DNA of 64,000 nucleotides, taken from the NCBI RefSeq assembly GCF_902830275.1, contig NZ_CADESW010000014.1, positions 62,001-126,000 of the forward strand, read 5' to 3'. Shown in pieces: positions 44,818-52,456 of this stretch. A model generated the notes under the pieces. The model had not been told where the DNA came from, did no database searches, and saw nothing but the letters and a program-made list of their open reading frames with translations. This stretch comes from Burkholderia stagnalis. GTDB taxonomy: Bacteria; Pseudomonadota; Gammaproteobacteria; Burkholderiales; Burkholderiaceae. The position numbers were made by a program, and so were the translations under genes. Within the stretch, counting starts at the first letter, position 1, and each line of letters starts with the position of its first letter.

Positions 44818-45258
44818 CGCTACTACAAGAACGGCAGCCATGCGGGCTTCATCCTGTACATGACCGATCCGGCCGACAAGCAGGAGGACGCCGACAACCT
44901 GCGCTCGGCGCTGAAGAACGCGAAGGGGCCGGGCAACTTCCGGAACCTGTTCATGTACGCGCCGAAGGGGAAGAAGGACGGCATCCAGCTACTGCCGATC
45001 GGTGAGGTCGCGGCGAAGGACGAGTTCTGGAACATCAAGAAGGTGACGGTCGAGGACCAACTCGCGGCGCACCGCGCGCCGCCGCAGCTGATGGGGATCA
45101 TCCCGTCGAATGCGGGCGGGTTCGGTGACGTGGAGAAGGCGGCCGGGGTGTTCAATGGCCTCGAGATCGAACCGCTGAAGGCGCGGCTTCGGGAGGTGAA
45201 CGACTGGCTCGGGATCGAGGTCGTGCGGTTCAGGGAATTCGAGATGCCGAAGGGCTGA
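44818..45258 (+). pseudogene. Phage portal protein, C-terminal fragment
   Basis: About 147 residues from RYYKNGSHAGFILYMTD to the natural end FEMPKG. AHRAPPQLMGIIPSNAGGFG is the hallmark of PBSX/P2 gpQ-type portal proteins, which form the dodecameric DNA channel of the capsid. The N-terminal two thirds are gone. There is no start codon of its own. A terminator follows. Confidence 0.85.
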
Positions 45259-45285
45259 CGCGCGAACGCACAACCGGCCAAACAA

Positions 45286-45319
45286 AGCCGCCGGGCACTT
45301 CGGTGCCGGCGGCTTTTTT
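45286..45319 (+). terminator. Terminator after the portal fragment
   Basis: AGCCGCCGGGCAC and GTGCCGGCGGCT pair (one bulge) over TTCG and are followed by T6. Confidence 0.9.
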
Positions 45320-45707
45320 GCGACCGTCGCTTGTGCGCGGCCGAGGCGGAATCGGGCGCGCCAGGGCGGCCGCCTGCCGATGGTCGTGACAAGCCGGGCC
45401 GACCGGCAGCAGGCCCGTGGCGGGCCGCGTAACGCGCCGGCGGGGCATTCCTGGGGCCGGACCCTGCCGGAGGATGCCGGCCGCGCCCCGGCGCGCGCAG
45501 TTGTGACCCCGCCCCACCTGCCCGCAAGAACGTGCGGTTTTTATGCGCGCATGCATCGGGCGCCGCGGCCTGCCCGGCGCGGGCCGGGCGGGGGTTGCTG
45601 GACCGTTTTTTGTATGCGGTTTTATGCGCCTTGATTATGCAGTCTCGGCCTTACCCGTAACAAAGCGGTGAGGTGTTGGCCTTCCGGCCGTTCTGTCGCC
45701 TGTCACA
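45320..45707. other. Interval without a gene, one terminator
   Basis: No supported gene. It holds a small hairpin (CCGCA 45522-45526 with TGCGG 45533-45537, then T5, on the plus strand). The repeated TATGCG words around 45543-45630 are of unknown meaning. It separates the phage scar from the end of the defence-like operon. Confidence 0.5.
45522..45542 (+). terminator. Small intrinsic terminator-like hairpin
   Basis: CCGCA, six-base loop, TGCGG, then TTTTT. No gene on the plus strand obviously uses it. Confidence 0.4.
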
Positions 45708-46667
45708 TTAGGTCTCGAGCACAGCGAAATTTGGCAGGTACCTGTACAAATCCGCAAATTGCTTGGCGTCGCTGGGCGGCATGCTTCCGGTGTCGAGTTC
45801 GGCGCCGGCGGCAAGCGGTAACTGCGCTTCGAGTTTTCGGAATTCCTTTGGCGTGAGCTTGGGAACAGAGATGCGGATCGGTTGAGCCTTACCGACGAGG
45901 AAGTCCAGGGTGTCGAAGTGGCACTGAGTGATCAGCTCTGCGTCGTCGTCGTGATGAAAGATTCCGACAACAGTGGTCATCTTTGCTCCATCTTCGTATT
46001 CGATTTCGCAGATAGGACGAAAGCTCATTTTGGGTGCACCGGCCTGCGAGTTTCGGACCGACAACGCGCTTTCTACCTCGCGAAAGAGCATTGAGCGCGA
46101 AAGGGCGCCGTACTTCCATCCATAAAGCTGTACCTCTTTGACGTCCGGCGGAGTGCGATCGCGTCCGAATGTCTGCGCAAAACGCTCAATCGCTGATGGA
46201 GGCCCCTGATCTTCGAACGCGGCTAGTTGCGGGGCGCGCGAGCATTGAACGGATACTGCCAGAACTGTACCGGACCCCGCGCGTGTGGCCACAGTGCGCA
46301 TGTCGTGCATCATATCCAACGATAGCGGGTCGTCATAATCCAGCCAGAGAAACTGATTTTGTGCCCAATCCAGTCGCGGCAGGACATTGGTGGACGTGTC
46401 ATAGACGACCGGAATCTGGAACGGTTTGTTTGCCTCTATTCGCTCTTTTGCTGCGGTTGTTTGCTCAATGGAAATCATGCTCTTGATTCCCAGCGCACGG
46501 TGAAATAATGAAAAATCAGAAAACCAAACCGAACCGAAGCCAACGTATACGTAATCTTCTACACGCCCAAATGGGCGGAGTCGTCGGAAAATGTCACAGA
46601 GCATCCGCCGTTCGGCGTGCTTTGCCGGCCGCAGTGAATAATCGATCCGTCGGAAACTGGCGCTCAT
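45708..46667 (-). CDS. Uncharacterised protein with methyltransferase-like fold, partner of the GHKL ATPase
   Basis: 319 residues, no membrane segment or signal. After a basic, conserved-looking head (RIDYSLRPAKHAERRMLCDI) comes YVGFGSVWFSDF (residues 41-52), which reads like a glycine-rich SAM motif I, a strand ending in SIEQ (E68), and FLWLDYDDPL (about 106-115), which sits where the catalytic DPPY/NPPY motif would be but does not match it. A C-terminal helical part follows. I therefore infer a Rossmann/MTase-like fold with uncertain activity. Its ATG overlaps the stop of the GHKL gene by four bases (46664-46667), so the two are coupled. Last gene of the operon. I cannot name a family. Confidence 0.7.
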   Translation of the reverse strand: MSASFRRIDYSLRPAKHAERRMLCDIFRRLRPFGRVEDYVYVGFGSVWFSDFSLFHRALGIKSMISIEQTTAAKERIEANKPFQIPVVYDTSTNVLPRLDWAQNQFLWLDYDDPLSLDMMHDMRTVATRAGSGTVLAVSVQCSRAPQLAAFEDQGPPSAIERFAQTFGRDRTPPDVKEVQLYGWKYGALSRSMLFREVESALSVRNSQAGAPKMSFRPICEIEYEDGAKMTTVVGIFHHDDDAELITQCHFDTLDFLVGKAQPIRISVPKLTPKEFRKLEAQLPLAAGAELDTGSMPPSDAKQFADLYRYLPNFAVLET

Positions 46668-48013
46668 TCTTCACCCATTTCTTGGAAAATAAGATCGAAT
46701 GTGCGCTCTCCAACTGCTTTAGCCGACCCGAGAGAAAGCTCCTCCATCAAATGCTCGACTTGACTCACGGGCTTCGAATACTGAATTTTTACAGTTTTCA
46801 CTCGCTTCGCGAGCGTGCCTCGTGCAGGGGCAGCAAATTCGGCCTTGGCTCTTGGCAATTCTTCCGGCCTCACGACTTTTGCTGCGGAAATGTGCTCATA
46901 CAACGGACTTTGCTCCCGTGTATGCTCGTCGATGTCGGAATCGAGCTCATTGAGGAACGTGATGACGGGACGCATCATTTCCATCATGCGCTCAAACGAA
47001 GCCTGCCATATTGCGTTGTCTTGATCCACATCCGTCTTCGTGGTATTCCACGGAACAAGGGAAGAGTTTTGTGAATCAAAATGCACGATTCCGCGGAACC
47101 TAGCAAATTGGTTGTGAAATGTGGGGATCAAAAGAGAGTTGGAACTCTCCTCAATGAGCCCCCAGCCGGTCACGGCTCTTCTGTCTGCCTCGAGAATGAC
47201 TCGGCCGTTACAGACGACATACCAACCGGCCTCTCGCGGGGAGCTCGGACCAACCCCGACGATAATTCTCACTGCTACTCGATTGTTACCTTCGCCGAAT
47301 TCCAATTCATCAGTTCCCGGCGTAAAGTCATCCCGCATGAGCAATTGAACGCTCGTTGCATTAATTGCGGAGCCGTTAACTGAAATTTGAAGGCCGCCTG
47401 CAATAAATTGGCGATGCTTTGATTTTATTAGCCCGATAATGCTGTTTTCAAAATTTTTCGAAGAAAATTTACCACTTACTTCGGGCCGCAGGTCTGAGAC
47501 GATAATTTCCGTACCCGGATTATTTTGGGACAATTTTTCATTGGGTTCAAAGTCTGCCCACGGAAATTCCCAGCCGGATTCGTCGTTTTCCCATGTTTCG
47601 ACATCAACATCCACAGCCCATGCGTCATTCGATGTGGCTGACCGTACGGAAAATCTATTCCCGAATTTGAAGAGTGCCCGCTTCATCCCGACTCCAAACT
47701 GACCAATAGAGTGGGGAGTAGCTTTAGCTTTTGCTGGCCGACCAAAGCGAAATGCGTAGTTTCGTGCCGTGTCGCTGTCAAAGCCACCGCAATTATCCCA
47801 AATAGTGAATTTTTCGCTATCGAAGGTAATTTGGACCTCTCGGCCCTCAAACGGCCGCTCGCCGTCATCTTTCATTGCCTTCGCGCCGTCGACCGAGTTG
47901 TCGACCAAATCCAGCACAGCCTGCTCTAGCGCAATATCGCGCGTGAGCATGTCGACAAAGAAGGTCTTGGTGGGCTCAGCATTGATCTTCGGTCTATCCG
48001 TCGCAGTCGCCAT
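46664..48013 (-). CDS. GHKL-type ATPase (MORC-like, HATPase_c_3)
   Basis: 449 residues. The Bergerat ATP fold is clear: N-box VLDLVDNSVDGA with D36 and N39, G1 box IWDNCGGFD (D73-G77), and G2 box GQFGVGMKRALFKFG starting at residue 104. A second (S5-like) domain follows, around VVCNGRVILEADRR and FDSQNSSLVPWNTTK. Such ATPases act as ATP-driven clamps; prokaryotic MORC-like members are known next to restriction-modification genes (Iyer, Abhiman and Aravind). Here it lies between vsr and the methyltransferase-like gene. Strikingly AT-rich for this genome, with many A- and T-ending codons. Confidence 0.88.
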   Translation of the reverse strand: MATATDRPKINAEPTKTFFVDMLTRDIALEQAVLDLVDNSVDGAKAMKDDGERPFEGREVQITFDSEKFTIWDNCGGFDSDTARNYAFRFGRPAKAKATPHSIGQFGVGMKRALFKFGNRFSVRSATSNDAWAVDVDVETWENDESGWEFPWADFEPNEKLSQNNPGTEIIVSDLRPEVSGKFSSKNFENSIIGLIKSKHRQFIAGGLQISVNGSAINATSVQLLMRDDFTPGTDELEFGEGNNRVAVRIIVGVGPSSPREAGWYVVCNGRVILEADRRAVTGWGLIEESSNSLLIPTFHNQFARFRGIVHFDSQNSSLVPWNTTKTDVDQDNAIWQASFERMMEMMRPVITFLNELDSDIDEHTREQSPLYEHISAAKVVRPEELPRAKAEFAAPARGTLAKRVKTVKIQYSKPVSQVEHLMEELSLGSAKAVGERTFDLIFQEMGEE

Positions 48014-48030
48014 AGTTGATTCCCCTAGCG

Positions 48031-48498
48031 CTAATTATTGTTGATGTTCCCTGCGGGCGACGTTCTCGTCACTTCCGATACGTCTGCCCGTTCGAAAAAA
48101 ATCCGCTGTAGCCGAGCGTACAGCATTTCCGGAGATTTTGACTCGCATTCCCAGATTGTTTCAACGCGCCATCCCTCTGCTTGTAGCACTTTCTCGTTCG
48201 CGGCATCGCGTTCAACGTTGCGGGCAAATTTGGCAGTCCAGTGCTCGGTGTCCGTCTTGGGAGTAGATGCTTTCCGGCAGCCGGGGTGTCGATGCCAGAA
48301 GCATCCATGTACGAAAATTACTGTTCGATACCGCGGGAATACTAGATCTGGCTTTCCTTGTAGCGTTTTGACGTGCAGACGGAAGCGTAACCCTAGCGCG
48401 TGTGCCGCACGTCGGACGCGCAGTTCGGGAGATGTGTTCGTTGAGCGTACTCTCGACATCAACCACGATCTGCGCTCCTTCGTGAGACGATCCACCAT
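48031..48498 (-). CDS. vsr: Vsr-type DNA mismatch endonuclease
   Basis: 155 residues, close to E. coli Vsr in length. SRVRSTNTSPEL at the N-terminus, GKPDLVFP with the catalytic D51, FVHGCFWHRHPGC with H64, H69 and zinc ligands H71 and C73, and HWTAKFARNVERD. Classical Vsr nicks beside T:G mismatches made by deamination of 5-methylcytosine, protecting against mutation by the paired methyltransferase; in gene clusters like this one it may instead be the nuclease of a restriction system. 21 bases after the methyltransferase gene, 17 before the ATPase gene. Confidence 0.93.
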   Translation of the reverse strand: MVDRLTKERRSWLMSRVRSTNTSPELRVRRAAHALGLRFRLHVKTLQGKPDLVFPRYRTVIFVHGCFWHRHPGCRKASTPKTDTEHWTAKFARNVERDAANEKVLQAEGWRVETIWECESKSPEMLYARLQRIFFERADVSEVTRTSPAGNINNN

Positions 48499-48519
48499 AA
48501 CCCTGGCCTCAAACTCTAC

Positions 48520-49575
48520 CTAGGCAGTTAGCTTATCCCTGATGGCACCGAAGATCGCCTTCGACATGATCGGTGAAACACTATTTCCGATCATGCGAAA
48601 ACTGTGCCAAATCGTCGGATGGAAAAGGTGCGCGTCAGGAAAGCCTTGAAGCCTAGCCGCCTCGCGAATTGTGATCACTCTTGGTTCTTCCGGGTGAAGC
48701 GGTCGCACCGATTGATATGATCCGCGGTCTGAGCCGGTACCCGCACGTAGAGTCGGGCAAAGTCCGTCCCATTTCAGCCTGTAGTGTCTGCCAATGGGAT
48801 CGTGTGTCCCCGGCGCAACGCGTGCGAATCTCTCTGTAGTTTTCGGTTGATGAACGGTCCGCCTATTGCCAGTGAAACTGCCGTCTGCGTTCCGCAGCGC
48901 CCCCGCGTATTCGGACGGTCGTCCGCGCTTGGCAATGCGCCACACATCGAATCCGTCGGCAGGGTCTTCGACGAGCGTTGCGTCGGCCAAGTCACATATC
49001 GCCGATTTCACGGTGGTCGGACGTCGCTGCCGATCAAGAATGTCCTCTATCGTTACTTCAGGGCATCTCTTCCGGTCGGTTCCGATAACAAACAGCCGGG
49101 TTCGCGACGTTGCGGCGCCAAAGTTCGCGGCATCCAGAAGGACGGGCCCCGAGATCGAATACCGATTCCCCAATCGGTTGATCCCCTTTTCCAGAAGCTC
49201 GCGTGCATCTCTGTAGGAAAGGCCACGGACGTTTTCCATCACGAAGAACCGAGGGCGCACCTCGTCCACAATCCGGAAAAAGTCCTGAAGGAGTTCGCGA
49301 CGCGGATCGTTGACGTTTCGTTTTCCAATGTCGCTGAACCCTTGGCAAGGGGGCCCGCCAAATATACCGTCAACTTCGCCCCCCGCTGCGTCCCTGATTT
49401 CTCGGCCGTTGAGCGTCTTCACGTCCCTAAGTTGCAGATTCGTCCTTGGGAAATTTGTCCGGTACGACGACGTTAGAATTGGGTCAACATCAAAGGCCGC
49501 TTTTACGTCAAAGCCGGCTTGATGAGCGCCGAGGGAAAATCCCCCGCATCCGCAGAACAGATCAACAAGATTCAT
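48520..49575 (-). CDS. DNA (cytosine-5) methyltransferase
   Basis: 351 residues. All key C5-MTase motifs are visible: I DLFCGCGGFSLG, IV GGPPCQGFS with the nucleophile Cys77, VI ENVRG at 114-118, VIII RTRLFVIG, and IX/X RLQGFPD and IGNSVSP. The start at 49575 (MNLVDLF) is family-like; a frame 40 codons longer exists but is not supported. The target-recognition part between VIII and IX is short, and the DNA site cannot be predicted. First gene of the operon. Confidence 0.94.
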   Translation of the reverse strand: MNLVDLFCGCGGFSLGAHQAGFDVKAAFDVDPILTSSYRTNFPRTNLQLRDVKTLNGREIRDAAGGEVDGIFGGPPCQGFSDIGKRNVNDPRRELLQDFFRIVDEVRPRFFVMENVRGLSYRDARELLEKGINRLGNRYSISGPVLLDAANFGAATSRTRLFVIGTDRKRCPEVTIEDILDRQRRPTTVKSAICDLADATLVEDPADGFDVWRIAKRGRPSEYAGALRNADGSFTGNRRTVHQPKTTERFARVAPGTHDPIGRHYRLKWDGLCPTLRAGTGSDRGSYQSVRPLHPEEPRVITIREAARLQGFPDAHLFHPTIWHSFRMIGNSVSPIMSKAIFGAIRDKLTA

Positions 49576-49628
49576 AAATGAGAGCCGGGAAGGTCTAGAG
49601 CACGCCGGCTGGCGAAGATTAACGGATA

Positions 49629-49634
49629 AGTATA
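49629..49634 (-). promoter_or_regulatory. Possible -10 of the MTase-Vsr-GHKL operon
   Basis: TATACT on the minus strand, 54-59 bases before the methyltransferase start. No good -35 is seen. The gap to the next gene (49576-49765) contains nothing else recognised. Confidence 0.3.
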
Positions 49635-49765
49635 GCGGCGGCCCGATCGTGGCGGTACAGACGACCGCTTCCGCAGCGATGCGGACGGAACACACGACCG
49701 CCTTGCACCCCGCGGATGTATGTCGAACTCAGTGTTTGGCGCGAACGACGCTCGCGCCTAGACGG

Positions 49766-50881
49766 CTACGCATCCTTATGGAGTTTGGGTGTTTTGTGCA
49801 ACTCCACCCAGCAGGCGTTGAGCTCGTCATCCGACACATCAAAGCGGCGCAGCCATCCTTCGGTCGCGACGACCGTATTGAGCAGCGGCGCAGTGCTATC
49901 GAGCGTCCCGTCCTGCAGCGTATCGACCGAATCCGCAATGATCGGCTTCAGCGCGCGATTCAGAATGACGTACGCGGCCGGCGGCGAGACGGGAACTCCC
50001 GGTCCGTTGGACACGCCGGACTCCGGCGCGACGCCGGCCTTGATCAGTAGTCCGCCGTCACCGAATGGCTGGCGGGAGAACCAGTCAGGCGGAAGCATGA
50101 GCGACGATGCATCGCCCGCGGCGCGAACGAGATCGCCATCGAGCGCATTTAGCCAGTCGACGGTCTTGATCTTCGTGTAGAGCTTGCGGACAGTCGATCG
50201 CATCGGATCGCCGACGTCGATGCCAGGCCCGAAGCGACGTGCGTAGAAATATTCGCTGGCTTCGTTCGGCCGCCGCCCCATCGGGGGCACGTTCACGGCC
50301 AGGCCGCCGTGCCCGTGGACGGTCGGTAGATCCTTGGCGAACGCATTGAATAGCGTTTCGAATACGCCCGGCCGCTGAACGAGAAACGAGCGCGGCACGG
50401 TGAAGGCCAGGCCGTCGAGACCGCGCTTGCGCGCTGCTTTCCCCTCGCTCAGCGCGAACACGGTAAATTCGTAGAACCCGGTGGCGAGCTTGTGGTCGGC
50501 GCTCGTCATCGCGACCGCGAGCGTTTCGTCGGCGGGCACGCGCGCCGCGATGCTCTCGAATCCCGGCGCCTTGTCGTATTGGGCCGGCTCTTCGCCCTCG
50601 GCATACAGCCAGCGCAACGGGCCGGATTTCGATGGATGCTCGCCGGCTGCCACCTCGAGCGCGTGGTGATATTCCTCGATCGCCGCGTTGTATTGCGTGA
50701 AGCAGCGCACCAGGGCTTGGCGGACGGCGGGTGTGAAGCCGTCGCGGAAGTAGAGCACGCCTCGCACAACCAAGGCGGCACCGGTGATGCCCTTCTGGTG
50801 CGCGGGTTCGTACAGGCCGAAGGGCATCGTGTCCGCTCGGCGCGGATCCTTGGCCCAGGCAGCGATTTCGTCGTTTGTCAT
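49766..50881 (-). CDS. DUF3396 protein, type VI immunity family
   Basis: 371 residues, cytosolic look. The arrangement GLAFTVPRSFLVQRPGVFE, HGHGGLAVN and EYFYARRFGPGIDVGDP is typical of DUF3396, a family that lies next to VgrG, PAAR and effector genes and is annotated as type VI immunity. It is the third gene of the PAAR-nuclease-DUF3396 set, nine bases after the nuclease gene, so it most likely protects the producer against that nuclease. Confidence 0.8.
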   Translation of the reverse strand: MTNDEIAAWAKDPRRADTMPFGLYEPAHQKGITGAALVVRGVLYFRDGFTPAVRQALVRCFTQYNAAIEEYHHALEVAAGEHPSKSGPLRWLYAEGEEPAQYDKAPGFESIAARVPADETLAVAMTSADHKLATGFYEFTVFALSEGKAARKRGLDGLAFTVPRSFLVQRPGVFETLFNAFAKDLPTVHGHGGLAVNVPPMGRRPNEASEYFYARRFGPGIDVGDPMRSTVRKLYTKIKTVDWLNALDGDLVRAAGDASSLMLPPDWFSRQPFGDGGLLIKAGVAPESGVSNGPGVPVSPPAAYVILNRALKPIIADSVDTLQDGTLDSTAPLLNTVVATEGWLRRFDVSDDELNACWVELHKTPKLHKDA

Positions 50882-50890
50882 GGCGTCAGC

Positions 50891-51622
50891 TTACAAAGCA
50901 GGGAGCGGCTGGACGTGCGGCGGCGGGAGCGGCGGGGCTCCGGGCGCGCTGGGGCTGGTCCCGTACAGTTCGTCCAGGTCAGATTGTGAGGCGGTTTGCC
51001 TCGAGCGCGAAGTCTTCTTCTGCCCGTCGTCGTCGTCGCCGCATCCGCAGTCAGCCGCGCCGAGGTGGACGAACTTCGACGGGCCGCCGGCGATCTCGAT
51101 ATAGTCGTCTTCCTGGTCGGGGCCGTAAGTGTCCCCCGGGAACTTCATCTCCACGACGGTCTTGATGTTCGACTGCACGGGCGGCTGTGCCGGGTCGTTC
51201 ACGATGACGACGTCGGGGCGGCGCACGTCGCCCTTCTCGTACTTCTTGCCCTTGATCGGCCACTTGTCCTTGATCCACCGCCGAATCCCGGTATTGGGCT
51301 CGAGAGGGTCGTCGTAGTCCATGATCGGCTCAGGCGGATCCGTTGTCATATCGTACGGCTGTTCCGGGCGGTATTCGGTCGGGACGCCCGTCTGCATCTT
51401 CGACACTTCGTTCGGAAGCCCGAGGCGCATCTCAACGCACCGCTGCCGCTGGATGGTCCCGGCTTTCGTCGCGACGCCAATGCGCCGGCACTCGCAGAAC
51501 GTGTGGCACAGCACCTTGCGGTCTTTCGGAGAGAGTTTGGCCGCGCTTACCCCGACCTGGGTTGTCTGGCCGCCCTGGCTCATGCCCCCGGAGGAAGAGC
51601 CCGGGGAATAGCCGCCGCTCAT
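50891..51622 (-). CDS. VRR-NUC-type nuclease, predicted type VI effector
   Basis: 243 residues. The Gly/Ser-rich head leads to LCHTFCECRRIG; the nuclease core shows RRPDVVIV (D137) and VVEMKFPGD with E158 and K160, the PD-(D/E)xK pattern of VRR-NUC enzymes. The last part has a CGCGDDDD cluster and a proline-rich tail. VRR-NUC proteins beside PAAR genes are known DNase effectors delivered by type VI secretion. Overlaps the PAAR gene by four bases, which suggests PAAR-mediated loading as a separate chain. Confidence 0.82.
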   Translation of the reverse strand: MSGGYSPGSSSGGMSQGGQTTQVGVSAAKLSPKDRKVLCHTFCECRRIGVATKAGTIQRQRCVEMRLGLPNEVSKMQTGVPTEYRPEQPYDMTTDPPEPIMDYDDPLEPNTGIRRWIKDKWPIKGKKYEKGDVRRPDVVIVNDPAQPPVQSNIKTVVEMKFPGDTYGPDQEDDYIEIAGGPSKFVHLGAADCGCGDDDDGQKKTSRSRQTASQSDLDELYGTSPSAPGAPPLPPPHVQPLPAL

Positions 51623-52146
51623 TCACTGCTCCCGGGCTGCTGGAACGACAACGACGCCGCCTGGTTGCTGCTGAGCCAATCGGTGTGACCGTCTGCGTCC
51701 GTCGAGCCTTGAATCGTCTTGCCGTCCGCGGAAGTCACGGTGTATGGATGATTCGCGATCGGCGCGCGCGTCTTGTCGTCGACGAGCTGGAAGCGTCCGC
51801 GATACGCGCCGTCGTCCTGCGCGACGTTCTGCGCCAGAACGCTTTTACCCGCGCCGATCGAGCTGCCCGCGCCGGACGTCGGTTCTACCGTCGCCTGGCC
51901 TTGCGACGCGATCAGCGTTGCGCCGCACGCCGTCTTGTCCCCATCGGTCGCCACGGCCCGCCCGCCGAACGTCATGCTGCGCACCCGGACGCCAATGATC
52001 GGATAGACGCCGCCGCACTTCGGGCACGACACCATGTCGCCTTCGAGCGCCAGCGGCTTCCCGAATACGATGTTGGTCGACGTACACGCGAGCACGCGGC
52101 CGCCGTGGCTGGTGGTGTCGCCTTCGCGGATGAATGCTGAAGTCAT
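51619..52146 (-). CDS. PAAR-domain protein
   Basis: 175 residues. N-terminal PAAR repeats (FIREGDTTSHGGRVL, EGDMVSCPKCGG, VATDGDKTACGATLI), which form the sharp tip on a VgrG spike. The C-terminal ~70 residues (GRFQLVDDKTRAPIANHPYT onward) look like a small beta-sandwich with DADGHTDW, often an adaptor in such proteins. First gene of the type VI cargo module. Confidence 0.9.
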   Translation of the reverse strand: MTSAFIREGDTTSHGGRVLACTSTNIVFGKPLALEGDMVSCPKCGGVYPIIGVRVRSMTFGGRAVATDGDKTACGATLIASQGQATVEPTSGAGSSIGAGKSVLAQNVAQDDGAYRGRFQLVDDKTRAPIANHPYTVTSADGKTIQGSTDADGHTDWLSSNQAASLSFQQPGSSE

Positions 52147-52247
52147 GCCGAATCCTCATGGGAATGCCGGCGAAGAATCTAGCACGACGGGCTTACCCGC
52201 TCGCCCTGTCAGGACTGCCGGGAAGGCTCGTTTGAATACCTCTCCGA

Positions 52248-52324
52248 CCGCGTTTCCAATCAGCGGCGGCCCCTTGTCAGATAAGGCTGGAACGCAGACA
52301 GAACCATCTGTTTTGGAAACGCGG
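52248..52324. repeat. 12-bp perfect inverted repeat near attR
   Basis: CCGCGTTTCCAA (52248-52259) and TTGGAAACGCGG (52313-52324) are exact reverse complements. Both contain the CGTTTCCAA word seen twice beside attL. Confidence 0.7.
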
Positions 52325-52365
52325 AAATGCGCTAACCCCTTGCAATCGTTGACGTTTTCAAGTGC

Positions 52366-52414
52366 TTTGTAATCATCAGGTGGCGGGTTCGAGTCCTGCA
52401 GCCGGCACCATATC
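52366..52414 (+). repeat. attR, right direct repeat of the island
   Basis: Exact copy of 44238-44286: the tRNA-Thr anticodon loop to CCA plus four bases. The 5' half of the tRNA is absent, so this is not a functional tRNA gene. Confidence 0.93.
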
Positions 52415-52418
52415 CAGC

Positions 52419-52449
52419 AAGGGGTTACGCGATGTTTGCGTAGCCCCTT
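52419..52449 (+). terminator. Diverged copy of the tRNA terminator after attR
   Basis: AAGGGGTTACGC (52419-52430) with GCGTAGCCCCTT (52438-52449), one mismatch compared with the copy after attL. Confidence 0.6.
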
Positions 52450-52456
52450 CGCGTTT

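Noticed and set aside
46508-47074. Plus-strand frame opposite the GHKL gene
   Set aside because: Antisense to a gene with intact ATPase motifs; Cys/His/Arg-rich translation without family features.
52366-52414. Second tRNA-Thr gene at the right end of the island
   Set aside because: Only the anticodon loop to CCA is duplicated; the D arm and 5' acceptor strand are missing.
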